Shown here piece by piece: positions 35,101 through 45,280 of a stretch of DNA of 64,000 nt. The notes below the pieces were generated by a model, which did not search any database, had not been told where the DNA came from, and saw only the letters and a program-made list of their open reading frames with translations. The DNA lies in the NCBI GenBank assembly GCA_029747015.1, contig JAKOGI010001572.1, forward strand, positions 62,001 through 126,000, given 5' to 3'. Position 1 is the first letter of the stretch; each line of letters opens with the position of its first letter. Both the position numbers and the translations under genes were made by a program. Origin of the DNA: Carnegiea gigantea. Its lineage: Eukaryota > Streptophyta > Magnoliopsida > Caryophyllales > Cactaceae.

Positions 35101-36019
35101 GTCTGCCCTGCCTCCCAAGAAGAGATCCAAGGAGAGAAACAGAAGAAAATAAAACAAAGAAATTATAAGCTAAGTAGCTATTAGGAGTAGATGAAGAAGC
35201 ATACTCAAGGAGAGCAGGAGATTCATGTGCAACCTCGGCTGCAATTCTTCTCTTCAATTGCTCTCCCTGTCACAGAGAAACCATAGCATGAAACAATGTT
35301 CCAGGTTATTGACAAAATTATTGTACGGGAAACTGATTCTAAACTAATGGAAGATTCCCATCAGTTTTCTCTGAAGGGAACTGGCTATGAAGCAAAAGCG
35401 TTAGTAAAATACCACATTAGTAACTCCTTTATGTCATCATATACACAATAATAAGTCATTCATTACTTTTGCAGTGGATTAACCAAGAGATGCATCCACA
35501 AAGATGGCCTATGTAGGGAGGGAGGGGGAGTTACCATAAGACCTCAGTGGAAATTTTACAAGAAATAGCTTAAAGCCTTCAACCAACTGTTTATTCTTCT
35601 TTTTCCTTGCAGGCTGCAGTTCCTGATCGACAATACCTTATAGGCCCAGAACAGCTAAGCAAATATGGCTGATTCCTTTTCATACAGTCACCCCCTTCAT
35701 TTACAGAAATTCAATACAAGACTTCACATTGATAGGTTTACTCTTTACATCTTGTTTTTTAAATACAGCTAGTGGAAGACCAAGTTCTAGGACGGATAAA
35801 TCTACAATCATAGACATTATCTCCACGTTAAGCAGGGAGCTTTGGCGACCCACAAAAGCACGTAGCAAGGAATTATTAAAGGGTAAAAGAACGTACTCTT
35901 AACTCAGAGGGAGTTTTCCTCTTGACCACAGGACGAGCCTTCATTGCGCCTCCACAAAAATCCAGTGAATCGGAAGGTAAAGAACCAGGTGCAGCTACAA
36001 CTTTGGCAACTTTAGCCAT
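25776..36019 (-). CDS. DONSON: DONSON homologue (Downstream neighbour of Son), 14 exons, intact
   Basis: Exons: 36019-35897, 35266-35205, 35029-34888, 34704-34619, 34475-34331, 34256-34057, 32927-32725, 32486-32397, 31754-31633, 28200-28099, 27327-27218, 27121-27025, 26467-26274, 25989-25776. All introns are GT-AG and the spliced length is 1890 bases, giving 629 residues plus TGA with no internal stop. The N-terminus has KRKTPSELRGEQLKRR, a basic segment I associate with plant members. The family core is clear: WEDSFRSLYYMLRKSRCDLF, then FYVCTSQFVVMFTAVGG, then ISQSTRGLRSLLKEH, matching animal DONSON 'SLYxLLxxxLCPYFYVCTxQFTVLF' and 'ISPTTRGLREAM'. The C-terminus ends LKGLKYSDGSYVASLCPI. In animals DONSON is a nuclear protein that helps assemble the CMG replicative helicase and protects stalled forks. 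The same role in plants is inferred. It has no operon-like neighbours; the flanks are transposons. Confidence 0.93.
26072..26101. repeat. (TG)n microsatellite in DONSON intron 13
   Basis: About 15 uninterrupted TG units between exons 13 and 14 of the DONSON gene. Confidence 0.97.
29023..29832. mobile_element. Mutator-like element in DONSON intron 9
   Basis: This is 810 bp, flanked by perfect 9-bp repeats TCCTACCCA (29014-29022 and 29833-29841). The left end reads TGGTTACAAAAACCGGACCG. The right end, complemented, reads CCAGTGTTAAGAGAACCGAG. Both run into GGACCGG/CCGGTT-rich arms like those of the elements at 21478 and 22556. The body includes GC-rich arms, a poly-A run near 29320 and AT-rich sequence. 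It has no transposase and is therefore a non-autonomous member of the same family. Confidence 0.82.
30243..30299. repeat. poly-G then poly-C/poly-A tracts
   Basis: A G12 run (30243-30254) is followed about 25 bases later by C10 (30279-30288) and A11 (30289-30299), inside DONSON intron 9. Similar C/A compound tracts occur at 19945-19963, 32239-32262 and 33373-33395. Confidence 0.9.
31395..31460 (+). repeat. AAC/AAT-rich trinucleotide stretch
   Basis: A run of ACAACAATAAGAATAACAAT-type triplets in DONSON intron 9. It gives long poly-Asn or poly-Leu chance frames on either strand and is not coding. Confidence 0.85.
32239..32262. repeat. poly-C/poly-A tract in DONSON intron 8
   Basis: C17 is directly followed by A7. 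A very similar C14-A9 tract lies at 33373-33395 in intron 6. Both are on the plus strand in the same order, C then A. Confidence 0.9.
33373..33395. repeat. poly-C/poly-A tract in DONSON intron 6
   Basis: C14 directly followed by A9, at the end of a pyrimidine-rich stretch (ACTTTTTCCCTA). Confidence 0.9.
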
Positions 36020-36057
36020 GCTACTGATCTAGTACGATACCCAGATAGCCAGCCACC

Positions 36058-36396
36058 CTGCCGGATAGTACAGTGTAAAATTAGGTTTCTTGAACCCTCA
36101 TTTCAACAAAAATACAAACATAGCACGTACAAAACCCAAAGTTATTCAAATATCAACATGATATTAACCAAACCCTCACCAATAGCGAGACCAACAAAGT
36201 AAATTTAACATCTTAGGATTGCTTTCAACCCTCAATCACTAAATCTATCACTCTCTCCCCCATGGTTATCTACGTTACAATTCCCCCTAAAACGATAGTC
36301 AAAGGAAAAATCAAATGGGAAGCAATTTGAGAAAAATCAAAGCGATGAATGACACAGTAGATTCATACTTTGTTGATTTCAATTAAAAAGACATAC
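36058..36396 (-). other. probable 5' UTR intron of the DONSON gene
   Basis: On the minus strand, TCAG|GTATGTCTTT gives a strong donor at 36396-36395. CCGGCAG|GGTGGCTGG gives an acceptor 39 bases upstream of the start codon at 36019. This would put the first, untranslated exon in roughly 36397-36600. Only transcript reads could confirm it. Confidence 0.5.
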
Positions 36397-36599
36397 CTGA
36401 TTGAATAAACAGCGAAAAGTGTTGGGAAGGAAGATTCAGCGAAGTACCGATAGTGGATATAAGTAAAATTCACTCGAAATGAGAAATTTAGGGCGAATCC
36501 GACCAAAAACTCGGCAGTGCATGTAGGACAGAGAAAGTGATGAAGACAGAAGGAAGACGAAGTGGAGTGGAGGAACAAAGAAGTGGAAAAGGCGCTTGT

Positions 36600-37079
36600 G
36601 TGTTGATTGGGAGTGTTTTTATTTCATTTGAATGGATTTCATTTCCCTCCCGCTGGTGGATTTGATTTTGGCCTTTGGCTGCGACGTCATACATGTTGCC
36701 TGCGCCCTGTGCCTGCGGTGCAGATGGCTTGAACGAGCTACAACCCGGAGCCTTCGACTCCTATTTTCAAAGCCTGGACCGCATTGGCCGATTAGGATTT
36801 ACGATTGGAGGGGGAAAAAAAAGTTTCCCCCAAAGAGAGCGAGAGAGAGGGGAAGTGCATGCTCCAAAGTAGGGGTGGCCGAATGGGTCAGCTTTGCTGT
36901 ATTTCGTTTGTTCACCTCTAGTGAATTTATATAAATGTTCTTCTTAAATTTACAAAAATACCCTTCGCTTTTTAATTTCGTTTTTTAGTTTATTTTTTAA
37001 TTCTCTTCGTCTGTAAAATACGTTATTTGTTATTCGTTTAAAGGTTTATTTGGTTGAACACACAGTATATTCAAAGATT
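36600..37079. other. promoter-side flank of the DONSON gene
   Basis: This lies upstream of the inferred first exon of the minus-strand gene. It is comparatively GC-rich from 36640 to 36880, and includes a GACGTCAT motif near 36681. It has open frames on the plus strand that match nothing I know. I call no gene here. Promoter function is inferred from position only. Confidence 0.4.
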
Positions 37080-37760
37080 AATTCTAATAATGCTTGTTAT
37101 CTTTTATTAAGTTTATAGTGGTTGGATGTACACTTTTCGGTAGAGTATACAGATAATTTATTCTAGCTTTATAGTGATTTAATAAGCTTTATCTTATACT
37201 TCTAGTCGTACAATCAAAATATCTCAGATAATCCCAAGCTTGCTCTTCTGTATAGTATTTTAGATTTGGTAAATTAAAACTTTGGTATGTCAGATAATCA
37301 CCTTCTCAGTTTAATCTACAGTTAGATTGTAGTCTATTTTTAGGATAACTCATAATTTTAAATTTTAATAGAATAGCTATTAATGATTTGCTGGTGAATC
37401 TTAAATGAGAATGGGATGACGAAAAGTTTGGTTTGGTTCTTAGTCAATGTAGAATTATTTAGTGGGCTCTAATACCTTTGAAACACGGGTTTGGTAACTT
37501 TTTGTAGAAAAAAGTTTAAAACTCTTTGATGAGATATCAATATTTGAATAAAGAATAGATAAAACGGATTCTTGATTGATAAAAATGGTATTCTCAGCAT
37601 AATAAATTAAACTATCAGAAGTTCAAGAAATTAGACCTCCTCTGTAAAAGAATCTCTTGTTGAGATACGAAATCGTCAAATCTACCGTCACGCCCTTCTC
37701 CTTCACTGCCCTTACTGGACTTACGTCGATCTTCTAATTTTTCCTCTCACTTCGAGCTCT
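37080..37760 (-). pseudogene. pararetroviral reading frame downstream of the promoter
   Basis: After the TATA region the minus strand shows a leader of about 160 bases, then discontinuous frames with several stops. By position this would be the first virus frame, which in the family commonly encodes the movement protein. I did not recognise its motifs with confidence. It simply fades out near 37080. Confidence 0.4.
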
Positions 37761-37917
37761 TAAACGAGAGATAAAATTTCAAGAGTATCTGAATAGTTCT
37801 TTTTATTATACTAATTTCTCAAAGGGAAAATTTAGAACAACATTGAGAGTAGAATGCTTCTTTGTATGATGTTTTCTTTGCTCAAATTGCCTCTGCCCCT
37901 TCCTTTCTCGGGCTACA

Positions 37918-37925
37918 TATTTATA
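37918..37925 (-). promoter_or_regulatory. candidate pararetroviral promoter TATA box
   Basis: TATAAATA on the minus strand is preceded by CCTCTCTTTGAGGTTG and, further up, by TGGCATTATGACTTTATC. The layout resembles the pregenomic promoter of caulimovirids, a TATA box in the large intergenic region after the last frame. Activity is unknown. Confidence 0.45.
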
Positions 37926-38463
37926 CAACCTCAAAGAGAGGGGATCTTTCTACCTCTATTATTGCTTACAGTACAGTTTTCTAACAACTAGCCAACTTGC
38001 AAATAAAGACATAAAGATAAAGTCATAATGCCAAACCGACTTGGCAATTGACATAATGTCGTGGTCCCACTGCTTTGATTGTCCTGCTTTTTCTTTCTGT
38101 AGAATTCGACAAGTGCAATAATGGTTCAGCTGGTGCTTGGTAATAGGATTCAAAGTTTGAGATTTCTGAGGATATGATTCTATAGAGTGACAGCGGCATA
38201 TTTGTCAGCAAGATCTGGGCCTTACATCTGGCTTTCTTAAGGTAAAATCTTGGATGTTAGTAGTAAATCTTGTTTTTCTTCTTCTTTTTTGAGTAGTTCC
38301 GTGAATTTGCTTCTAATAGTATTTGATTCTTGAAAGTTATCGGATTCTAGTTGAAGAAGAAATTGTAAAAGTTCATCGTCATATTTTCCATTTTGCATTC
38401 CTTGTTTTGTGATGAGAACAGGTCAGTTCCTCGTAATAAACATTTTAGTCTAGATGCATAAAG

Positions 38464-39395
38464 TCAATCTCCATGACATTTAACAGTTATAGCTCCGCTA
38501 GTTCTTCTGTAGTTTATCCATGATTCATTAAAGCGAATTGGATCAAATTTCGTAGAAGCTTCAATATTTAGCTGAAAGTTTTCTGAGATGTTACCAACTT
38601 GAATAATGCTGATTCGGGGGTAGATTGTTCCAATTTCTACATCCTTCTCAGGCGGAATAGTATGGAATTTCAAAAAAATAGGGTCTTGTTTGAAAGTTTT
38701 TAGAGTTTTGATTATTTCAGTTGGGAAGTGTGAGAGTTTTGTGAGCTTGGGGTTTGGATATACAAGATCAATTCATAAAATTGGTAAATGATAGTTGGGT
38801 TTGCTCCAGTGCAAGTTGTAAGCCGAGCAAATAAAGATTTTCCTCTACTGTAAAAAATTTGTGGAGCTTCATTTAGGTTCTAGTAGACTTGCTGAGTAAT
38901 CTTGTAATATCCTGAAAGGAATGGATCAAAGATATCAAAAAGAACAAACCTTTTAGTTTGTGTAGTTGAGTGTATAGTTCTTTTTGATAATAAATTGGCC
39001 TAGAGTTCTAATATTTTCTTATCTTTTTCGAGAAATGGAGAGCTTAAACTAGGCTCAGCAGAGGCTGAAGTTGTAGTTTGAACAGTTGGTGAAATTATTG
39101 GCTTAGCAGAACTAGTAGATATCAGAGGTGATACAGTTGAGGAAGTCAATCTCAGAGAATTAATAGTTTTCAGAAGTCCTGTAATGACAGTCCGTCCCTG
39201 CTCAAAATCTTTCCTTATATCACTGATAATTTCTATGGTTCCTTTAGCCAATTCATCAATTTCAGTTCAAATATTTGCAACAATATCTTGAACTCCAGTT
39301 TCTAGATGCTCTAAATTCACTGTAACAGTTCACAAGTATTCGTTGAAGTCAATGGTAATGTCTTCAAGCTCTTTAAGTTTTTCTGGAGTCGTCAT
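38464..39395 (-). pseudogene. unidentified reading frame after the pararetroviral RNase H
   Basis: It begins with an ATG at 39395 (MTTPEKLKELEDITIDFNEY), right after the end of the polymerase frame. It continues through KGTIEIISDIRKDFEQGR, which is possibly coiled-coil, and a Ser/Thr-rich linker, to a C-terminal piece (38464-38673) with IYPRISIIQVGNISENFQLN. Stops lie between the pieces. It occupies the position of the transactivator frame of some genera, but I cannot assign it a function. Confidence 0.45.
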
Positions 39396-39429
39396 TATTG
39401 AGATATTGTGCTTCTCTGCTTAAATAGTC

Positions 39430-39891
39430 TGCAAGAAAGTTATGGTTTCCTGAAACATGCTCATAAACAGCGTTAAATTGAGATAAAAAGATTTGCCATC
39501 TATGAAGTTTTCTCATATGAGGTCTATTATCTAAAACTTGTTTAAAAAAGGTAGTTGCAGCTTTATTATCAGTTAAGACTTTGAATGGCTTGGATAAAAT
39601 AAATAATCTCCATCTTTTACTTTCTCACATTATAGCTAAAATTTCCTTTTCCATTATATTATAATTTCCTTATGTTCGAGAAAAAGTTGCGCTATGATAT
39701 TCACATATTTCGTTGAGATCAGTTTTTAATAATGCTGACCAGAGTTTATCAGATGCATCAGTTTGTATTATCAATTTATCCTCTGGCTCAGGTAGTTTCA
39801 ATTGTGGTAAATTTTTGCATCCTTCTTTAAGATTTTTAACTATTTGAGGATGATAGTTACTCCATCCTTTTTTATTGTTCTTTCTTAACAA
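39430..39891 (-). pseudogene. pararetroviral RNase H region
   Basis: Frames read KLIIQTDASDKLWSALL (the first catalytic Asp), then YHSATFSRT, an interrupted NYNIMEKEILAIM (the catalytic Glu region), LTDNKAATTFF (a further Asp) and a terminal FLADYLSREA. These are the expected RNase H blocks after RT, broken by at least two stops. Confidence 0.72.
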
Positions 39892-40162
39892 ACTTTGTAG
39901 ATCTTTCTTTTTCTTTGCTAAGTCAGAAATATAGGCACTAGCATTATTAACTAATCTTAAAAATCCTTAAATTTGCTTTTTAGTCCTTAATTCATTAGAA
40001 TATTTCATTATTTTTCTTGAAATATGATTTTTGTAGAGATATACCGTTAGATCCTAATTCAAATCCTAAAAATTCAATTTTTTCTTATTCTATAGTAGCT
40101 TTTTTCTCACTTAGACATATACCTTCTTCTATTGCAGTTTCTACAGATTGTTGGAGATGTTC

Positions 40163-40800
40163 TCAATGTTCTTCAAGTGTCGTAGAACTTATTAAAATAT
40201 CATCAATATAAACCACAAGAAAAGAGTTAAGATGTCTAAACGTATTATCCATCCTTCTTTGAAAGATTCTAGGTGCATTTTTTAGTCCAAACGACATTAC
40301 TATCCATTTGTAAAATCCTTGGGGAGTGCTAAAGCCTATATATTTTATACTATCTTCTTCCATTTTAATTTGCCAGAATCCCGATTTATAGTTAATTTTG
40401 AGAAATATTTTTTATTTTTTACAAGATTAATCAAGACTTCTTCATTAGGCAAGAAATAATTATCTGTCTTTGTGAATTGATTAAGCTTTTTGTAATTTAT
40501 GACCATTCTAGCTTTATTTCTTTTTTTGTCTTCTTCATTCATAACCACAAAAACTGGTGATGAATAGCTTCCTTTTGCTGGTCTAATTAAGCCTTTTTCT
40601 AATAATTCTTTGATTTGTATAGAAATTTTTTTTTTTAAAATCTTCCGGAGTATAGAGAATTGGTATTTCTTTAATATAAACTACTTGAGTTAAATCTATC
40701 TTAGCTCTATGGTGTTTTGATTTCCAGAATTGTAAAGGATTGATAGAATAAATTTGTTTTAGCTTATTAATCAGATCTTCTTTCTTTATTATATGCACTT
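40163..40800 (-). pseudogene. pararetroviral reverse transcriptase region
   Basis: Three frames cover the RT: an N-terminal piece (40583-40798), ARMVINYKKLNQFTKTDNYF (40345-40548), and STPQGFYKWIVMSFGLKNAP through VVYIDDILISSTTLEEH (40163-40363). The catalytic YIDD box is intact. The first Asp region is altered (KLTINRDSG where FDxKSGF is usual) and frameshifts separate the frames. Confidence 0.8.
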
Positions 40801-40966
40801 GAAAGGTTGGTTTTTGTAGCTGAGTTAAGAATGTAACTTTTTCATATCCCTATCCACCACGCTTTGTGCGAACTCTGTAAGGGTATTTTAGTGTTAGAAT
40901 TTTAAGTGTATGACCACATTTGATAGTAAGAGACACAGTATATGGTGTTTGAGTAAATTTTACAAA

Positions 40967-41278
40967 TTATTTAAGGAAATCATTTCCTAATAAAATATCA
41001 TATCTGGACTTATATTGTAATACAAGAGGAATATTGAGGATTTTATGGCCTAAAATGATTGATCCATTGCTTTGTACAAGTTCTAAATTTGTTGTTGTGG
41101 GATAAACACCTTTAATTCTGATTTTGCGATTAGATGGAAGTTTTTCCCATTTAGATAATAGGAAATCTTGAAAAAAGGTTACTTCTGATCCAATATCTAT
41201 TAGAGCTGTTGTGGTAATATCTAATTCTTTTACAGTTACATCAATATGTGTAAGGATATGAATGTGAAGTTCTTTCAA
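40967..41278 (-). pseudogene. pararetroviral aspartic protease domain
   Basis: About 100 residues. It contains ALIDIGSEVTFFQ where retropepsins normally have D-(T/S)-G-A/S (the middle Thr/Ser is Ile here), and a C-terminal YDILLGNDFLK matching the 'ILGxDFL' motif. It ends just before the RT frame. The active-site change suggests decay. Confidence 0.65.
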
Positions 41279-41284
41279 ATTCTA

Positions 41285-41560
41285 TCAAGGACTATTATAT
41301 TGTTCTTATCAACTAAAGTGACTTGGGTTGGTTTTATGTCATAAGTTGTAAATTGGTCTAGGAAATTCATTCCCAATAAGATATGATAAAATTCGTCATT
41401 AGTGGAATGATCAACATAACAGTCACATTCTAATAGAAAGAAGTAGGGGTTTTTATGATGATTTTAGCTTTTTGATTAAGAGTAGATTTCTTTCCATCAT
41501 AAGTAACAAAATTATATTCAGTAGTAGAGATAATTGGAATAGGTAAGGGTACACAATGAC
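41285..41560 (-). pseudogene. second retropepsin-like segment upstream of the protease
   Basis: A broken frame immediately upstream on the minus strand includes YNFVTYDGKKSTLNQKAK and, after a shift, FYHILLGMNFLDQF. The latter ends in the same 'ILLGxxFL' motif as the next domain, so there appear to be two protease-like C-termini in a row. It could be a duplicated protease, a capsid-protease junction or part of another copy. It meets LINE sequence at about 41560. Confidence 0.4.
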
Positions 41561-41564
41561 ATTG

Positions 41565-42124
41565 AGATGCTTTCCAAGATTACAGAGATCCATAGCTCTA
41601 GGAACCTGACTTGCCTCAGCACTGCCTCAATAAAATCTCATCCCAAACAATCATAGGCCTTATTGAGATCTACCTCAATAGCTGTGACTGGAGGCCGTGC
41701 CATTTATTCTTGATATAGTGGAGAAGTTCATGAACCAATAGATAACTGTCTCCAATGAGTCTCCCTAGCACGAATGCATTCTGATGTGGACCAATTAGTG
41801 ACAATATGACCTTTTTAAGTCAATTAGTTATACATTTAGAAATCCCTTTATAGATGACTTTGCATAGGCTGATTGGGCAACAATAGCTGAAGATTTCGGA
41901 CTAGCGACTACGGGAATTAGATAGATAAACGTATGATTAATTTGCTTTAAGAGCCTTCCTAAATGTAGTGATTCAAGGATGGCCTTAAAAACATCAAATC
42001 CAATAATATCCCAAAAATTTTGATAAAATAATGCAGGGATTCTATATGGCCCAGGAGATTTCAACCCATTCATTCCAAAGAAAGCCCTCTGCACTTCGTC
42101 CTTGGAAAAAGCTGGGATAACCAA
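41565..42124 (-). pseudogene. LINE reverse transcriptase, N-terminal half
   Basis: Frames give FSKDEVQRAFFGMNGLKSPG, then PALFYQNFWDIIGFDVFKAI, then LLKQINHTFIYLIP. After shifts comes a catalytic block, AIEVDLNKAYDCLG, followed by AVLRQVRFLELWISVI. These match the plant L1 RT consensus ('xxALxxMxxxKSPGPDGxPAxFxQxxW', 'NxTxIxLIPK', 'xxDxxKAYDxxxW'). It ends abruptly at the pararetrovirus junction. Confidence 0.82.
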
Positions 42125-42899
42125 TCAATGTCAATTTGTGAAAGACGTTTATGAAAGCTGCAAACAAAGTTCCCCACATATTGCTTTTCACCCTAGATTG
42201 ATCATTATTCGATGGGAGCAGTTAAGATCTTGAAATAATGAACTGCCTGACTGGCTAGCTCCTTCAGATCCATGATCCACATGCCCGCACTAGATTTGCA
42301 CTCATGAAGGTGGTTATGGTAGATCTCTCTTTTGCATAGTTAAAGAAAAATTTAGTCATATTATTGCCTAATACATTCCATTGCACTTTACTGCATTATT
42401 TCTAATAAGTAGCCAAATCTAGAAGGGCACAATTAATTTGTTCAAACGAATTACAATACTAGAGGATAGCATGAGAATTCAACCTATCCCAAATAAGAGA
42501 GTTTAAGTAATACTCAGCCTAGCCAAAAAGGTTTTCCCACAATGCTAAACGTTTGCGTTTCTGCTCTAGGCACAATTTCCTACAAAATCACTTGTTGCGT
42601 TTAAGCTTATGCACTAGTTAATACATAAAAGAGTCTTGTATTTAATCCGAACTTTCTGAATACCTTCTCTTACCTCATCCCGAAAGAAAGACTAGGCTTC
42701 TAATTTATATGGTTCACCTTTAAATGTAATGCGTTCTTGGATGATTACCATGGTAGGACCTCAATCCGAGCAACAATAGGAAAATTAATAACATATGAAT
42801 CAACAAACGTATTCTTCCAATCAATGTTGCAATATGTTTGACCCCATCTTTCAAATATTAAGTCACCTACAAAATTGCTTGTTACACCACGTAAATTGT

Positions 42900-43437
42900 G
42901 TTCTTGTGAATGGTAAATCAAGAAGTCTCAACTCCATCTTTCATTTCATAAATTCTTCCCATCCTCTTATTTTCTCACTCCCACCTAGTTTATCTAAATA
43001 ATATTCAATTTGATTAAAGTCACTAATTAATAGAGACGTTAGATTAAAAGAATTTAAGCAGGATCGTATCACCTCCCAAATAATAGGTCTATCCAGGTAA
43101 CAGGTGCACCATATACAAAGCACACACCCATTTATTATTTTGCATACCCTGTATATGACAAAACCCATAATTTTTACTACTTAACAAAACGTCCAAAACG
43201 ATTTGTGATTTCCAACCTATCCGGATACCTCGTGCAAGTCCATCTAGTTCAACCCAATAGTATTAGAGTATCCTACAATATAGAGCCTACTACTAACCTT
43301 CTTTGCATCAGTACTTGTTTTAAACAAGGAAAAAAAAAATCAATATGATATAGGCAGACCGAATTGACCAAAACAGGAACTGGAAGGCCATCCACATTGC
43401 TCCTTACTCCCCCACAGTTCCAAGCGCATATCTTCAT
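42900..43437 (-). pseudogene. LINE endonuclease N-terminal region
   Basis: It starts at ATG 43437 with MKICAWNCGGVRS, the standard start of plant LINE ORF2 ('MKxxxWNCRGLG'). Frames downstream include SLLISDFNQIEYYLDKLGGS, matching the endonuclease 'WxxxGDFNxxxxxxEKxGG' motif. The core Asp-Phe-Asn is present. The remaining endonuclease sequence down to 42130 is too broken to read. Confidence 0.75.
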
Positions 43438-44559
43438 GGCTCCATCAGAGGCTGAACCGAGGCTGAACCAAGGCCCCCTTTGTTACCTTTACCCTGAAAA
43501 ATAAAGTCACTATGTAAATTGAAAGCCATATAACTTGATATCTTGTTAGTTATAGAAACATAACTTAATTCCACCATTTTAGGAAGTTTACTTTTGGTGG
43601 ATATTTTGAAAACATAATTATCATACCTATTAAACTTTAGACTGCAATAATCAAGAGCAATGTTTGGGTTTATCGCACCTGTGACATCCATTTCTCGATT
43701 TCTCTTCCCCCTATTGTGCTCCGTTGTGGGTGAGTCGGTTCCCAACATGTCTGCTTAAACCTATCGTGGTAAGCCCAACACCACACTCTCCAACATACAA
43801 CCTCAAAAGTTCTACTCACTTCTGCTGGCCAGTTGTGTTGGTCAGAGAAGGTTACCTCAGTTATCTGATTCAAGCCATACGTATGTGGCATTCCTGTACC
43901 CAAACACTGGTCTATTCCTTCCATATAGTGTAGAGAAATTTCCCCATTGGCTTGTAGCACCTTAGAGGCAAAGAACCATTGAAATTTAATATTCATACTA
44001 TCTAAGTTCAGCTCCTTTACATAATTTCAATGAGAGGCCGCATTAGAATTTTTCCATGGCTACCATATAGAGGCATGTTAACTTGGTCCAATAACTCTAC
44101 TAGAAGGATAGTAGGTGTGCCCAAATTCTACGAGTATGGGCTATATGTAAAGAGATACCCACTGTGTACAGACATGAGCCCCTTACGATGATTTTCTATC
44201 AGTTATTCATGCATAGAATTACCTCAATGTTCTTAGTTGGATGTAGATGAATTATAAGACGAGAAGCGAGAATGAGATGAACCAGAAAGACGACTTAGCC
44301 CAGCACCCTCATTAAAACTAACAAAAGGGCCATTATCTAATTGGTGTCCAGGCCCCATCCCACCATCACTTTAGCCACTAAATCAATCCCCATTAGAGGG
44401 GCCTTCACCGTAACCATATATAGGGGCCAGACCATAGTCAGGGGAATCAGGCTCTATCAATTCCACTCGTAAAGTTAGATAATTCAGAGTATTTTAGAAA
44501 GCCCATACTCAGTTAGAAAATTAGTGTCTTCTGGAGCTACGCACAAGTGGGGCTTGTCT

Positions 44560-45280
44560 AAGTTCAAAGATAGCATATTTTTGTTCCAAGAGTAGAGCAA
44601 CTATAGATGTAAAAGTAGAACATGTGTGTTCCCTATGTCTAATTTTACTACACCATTTACAGAAAGGAAAAACATTCTCATACCTAAATGGTGCCCAAAA
44701 TATGTCAGTTCCATCTGTGACGTAAGCCCAAGAGTTAAGGAATCAATGATGTCCACTTTGCCAGAAACTCAAAGAAAGTTTTTGCTAAGCTCCATTGCCC
44801 ACAAAATCCCACATCAATGGTTCACAGAACCAATCTAGCTAATCCAAGGGTTGTAGTAGAGTTATGATATAAGGGGGTTACGTTATGCATTTGCACCGAC
44901 AATGCAGCATCATTAAACCTCCACCTTGACGTCGGTTTATTAGTGGGGCTACATCTGAGAATAAGAAGACCGCCTTTGATAGCAATTGATTCAACTTAGA
45001 TGATTGTGTCTCGACCTTGTGGATCTGCACATCAAAATTGGAAGAATTGGCCCTTCTTCCTGACTATAACAAAGGTCTTGCTCCTCTAAAGCATATTAAC
45101 TACAGTATAAACCTCCTTAAAAGAGAAGTGTCTTACATGCACAAACTGGCCCACAACCAAATCTTTCCATTCCTTAACTCCTCTGGACTCGGTGGTTGCA
45201 CATACTCTTAGATTGGAGGAACTTTAAGTACAGCACATTATAAACAATCAACATCATCTCTCAAGCACCAAACCTCCAGT
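44560..45280 (-). pseudogene. LINE ORF1 remnant with CCHC zinc knuckle
   Basis: One minus-strand frame at about 44630-44700 reads FWAPFRYENVFPFCKWCSKI followed by RHREHTC. This gives C-X2-C-X4-H-X4-C, the knuckle of plant LINE ORF1 proteins. Upstream, a VQMHNVTPLYHNSTTTLG segment corresponds to the 'VWVRxxxLPLxxxxxxxxxxIG' block. Several stops interrupt it. Confidence 0.6.

Larger units (their letters stand above)
37080..41560 (-). mobile_element. endogenous pararetrovirus-like segment (Caulimoviridae)
   Basis: On the minus strand the order is aspartic protease, reverse transcriptase, RNase H, a further reading frame (39395 to about 38464), an intergenic region with a TATA box (37918-37925), and another broken frame (about 37760-37080). 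The RT block with FSTPQGFYKWIVMSFGLKNA and VVYIDDIL, and the absence of an integrase or any LTR, point to an integrated caulimovirid rather than a Ty3/gypsy element. The segment is a permuted, stop-ridden relic and cannot encode a virus. It abuts a LINE at about 41560. Genus is unresolved. Confidence 0.78.
41561..45280 (-). mobile_element. L1-type LINE, truncated and degraded
   Basis: On the minus strand a CCHC-bearing ORF1 remnant (about 44600-44900) is followed by an ORF2 endonuclease start (ATG at 43437) and the first half of a reverse transcriptase (42124-41565). RT similarity stops after the first catalytic block, where the pararetroviral segment starts. The YADD box and the 3' tail are therefore missing. 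There are many stops and shifts. Confidence 0.78.

Noticed and set aside
36632..36934. A plus-strand gene divergent from DONSON
   Set aside because: The 100-residue frame has no recognisable domain and overlaps another frame of similar length in GC-rich promoter sequence.
39000..41278. Ty3/gypsy element for the RT at 40163-40800
   Set aside because: No integrase or LTR was found, and the RT/RNase H wording (FSTPQGFYKWIVMSFGLKNA, VVYIDDIL) is closer to Caulimoviridae. I could not test this by phylogeny.
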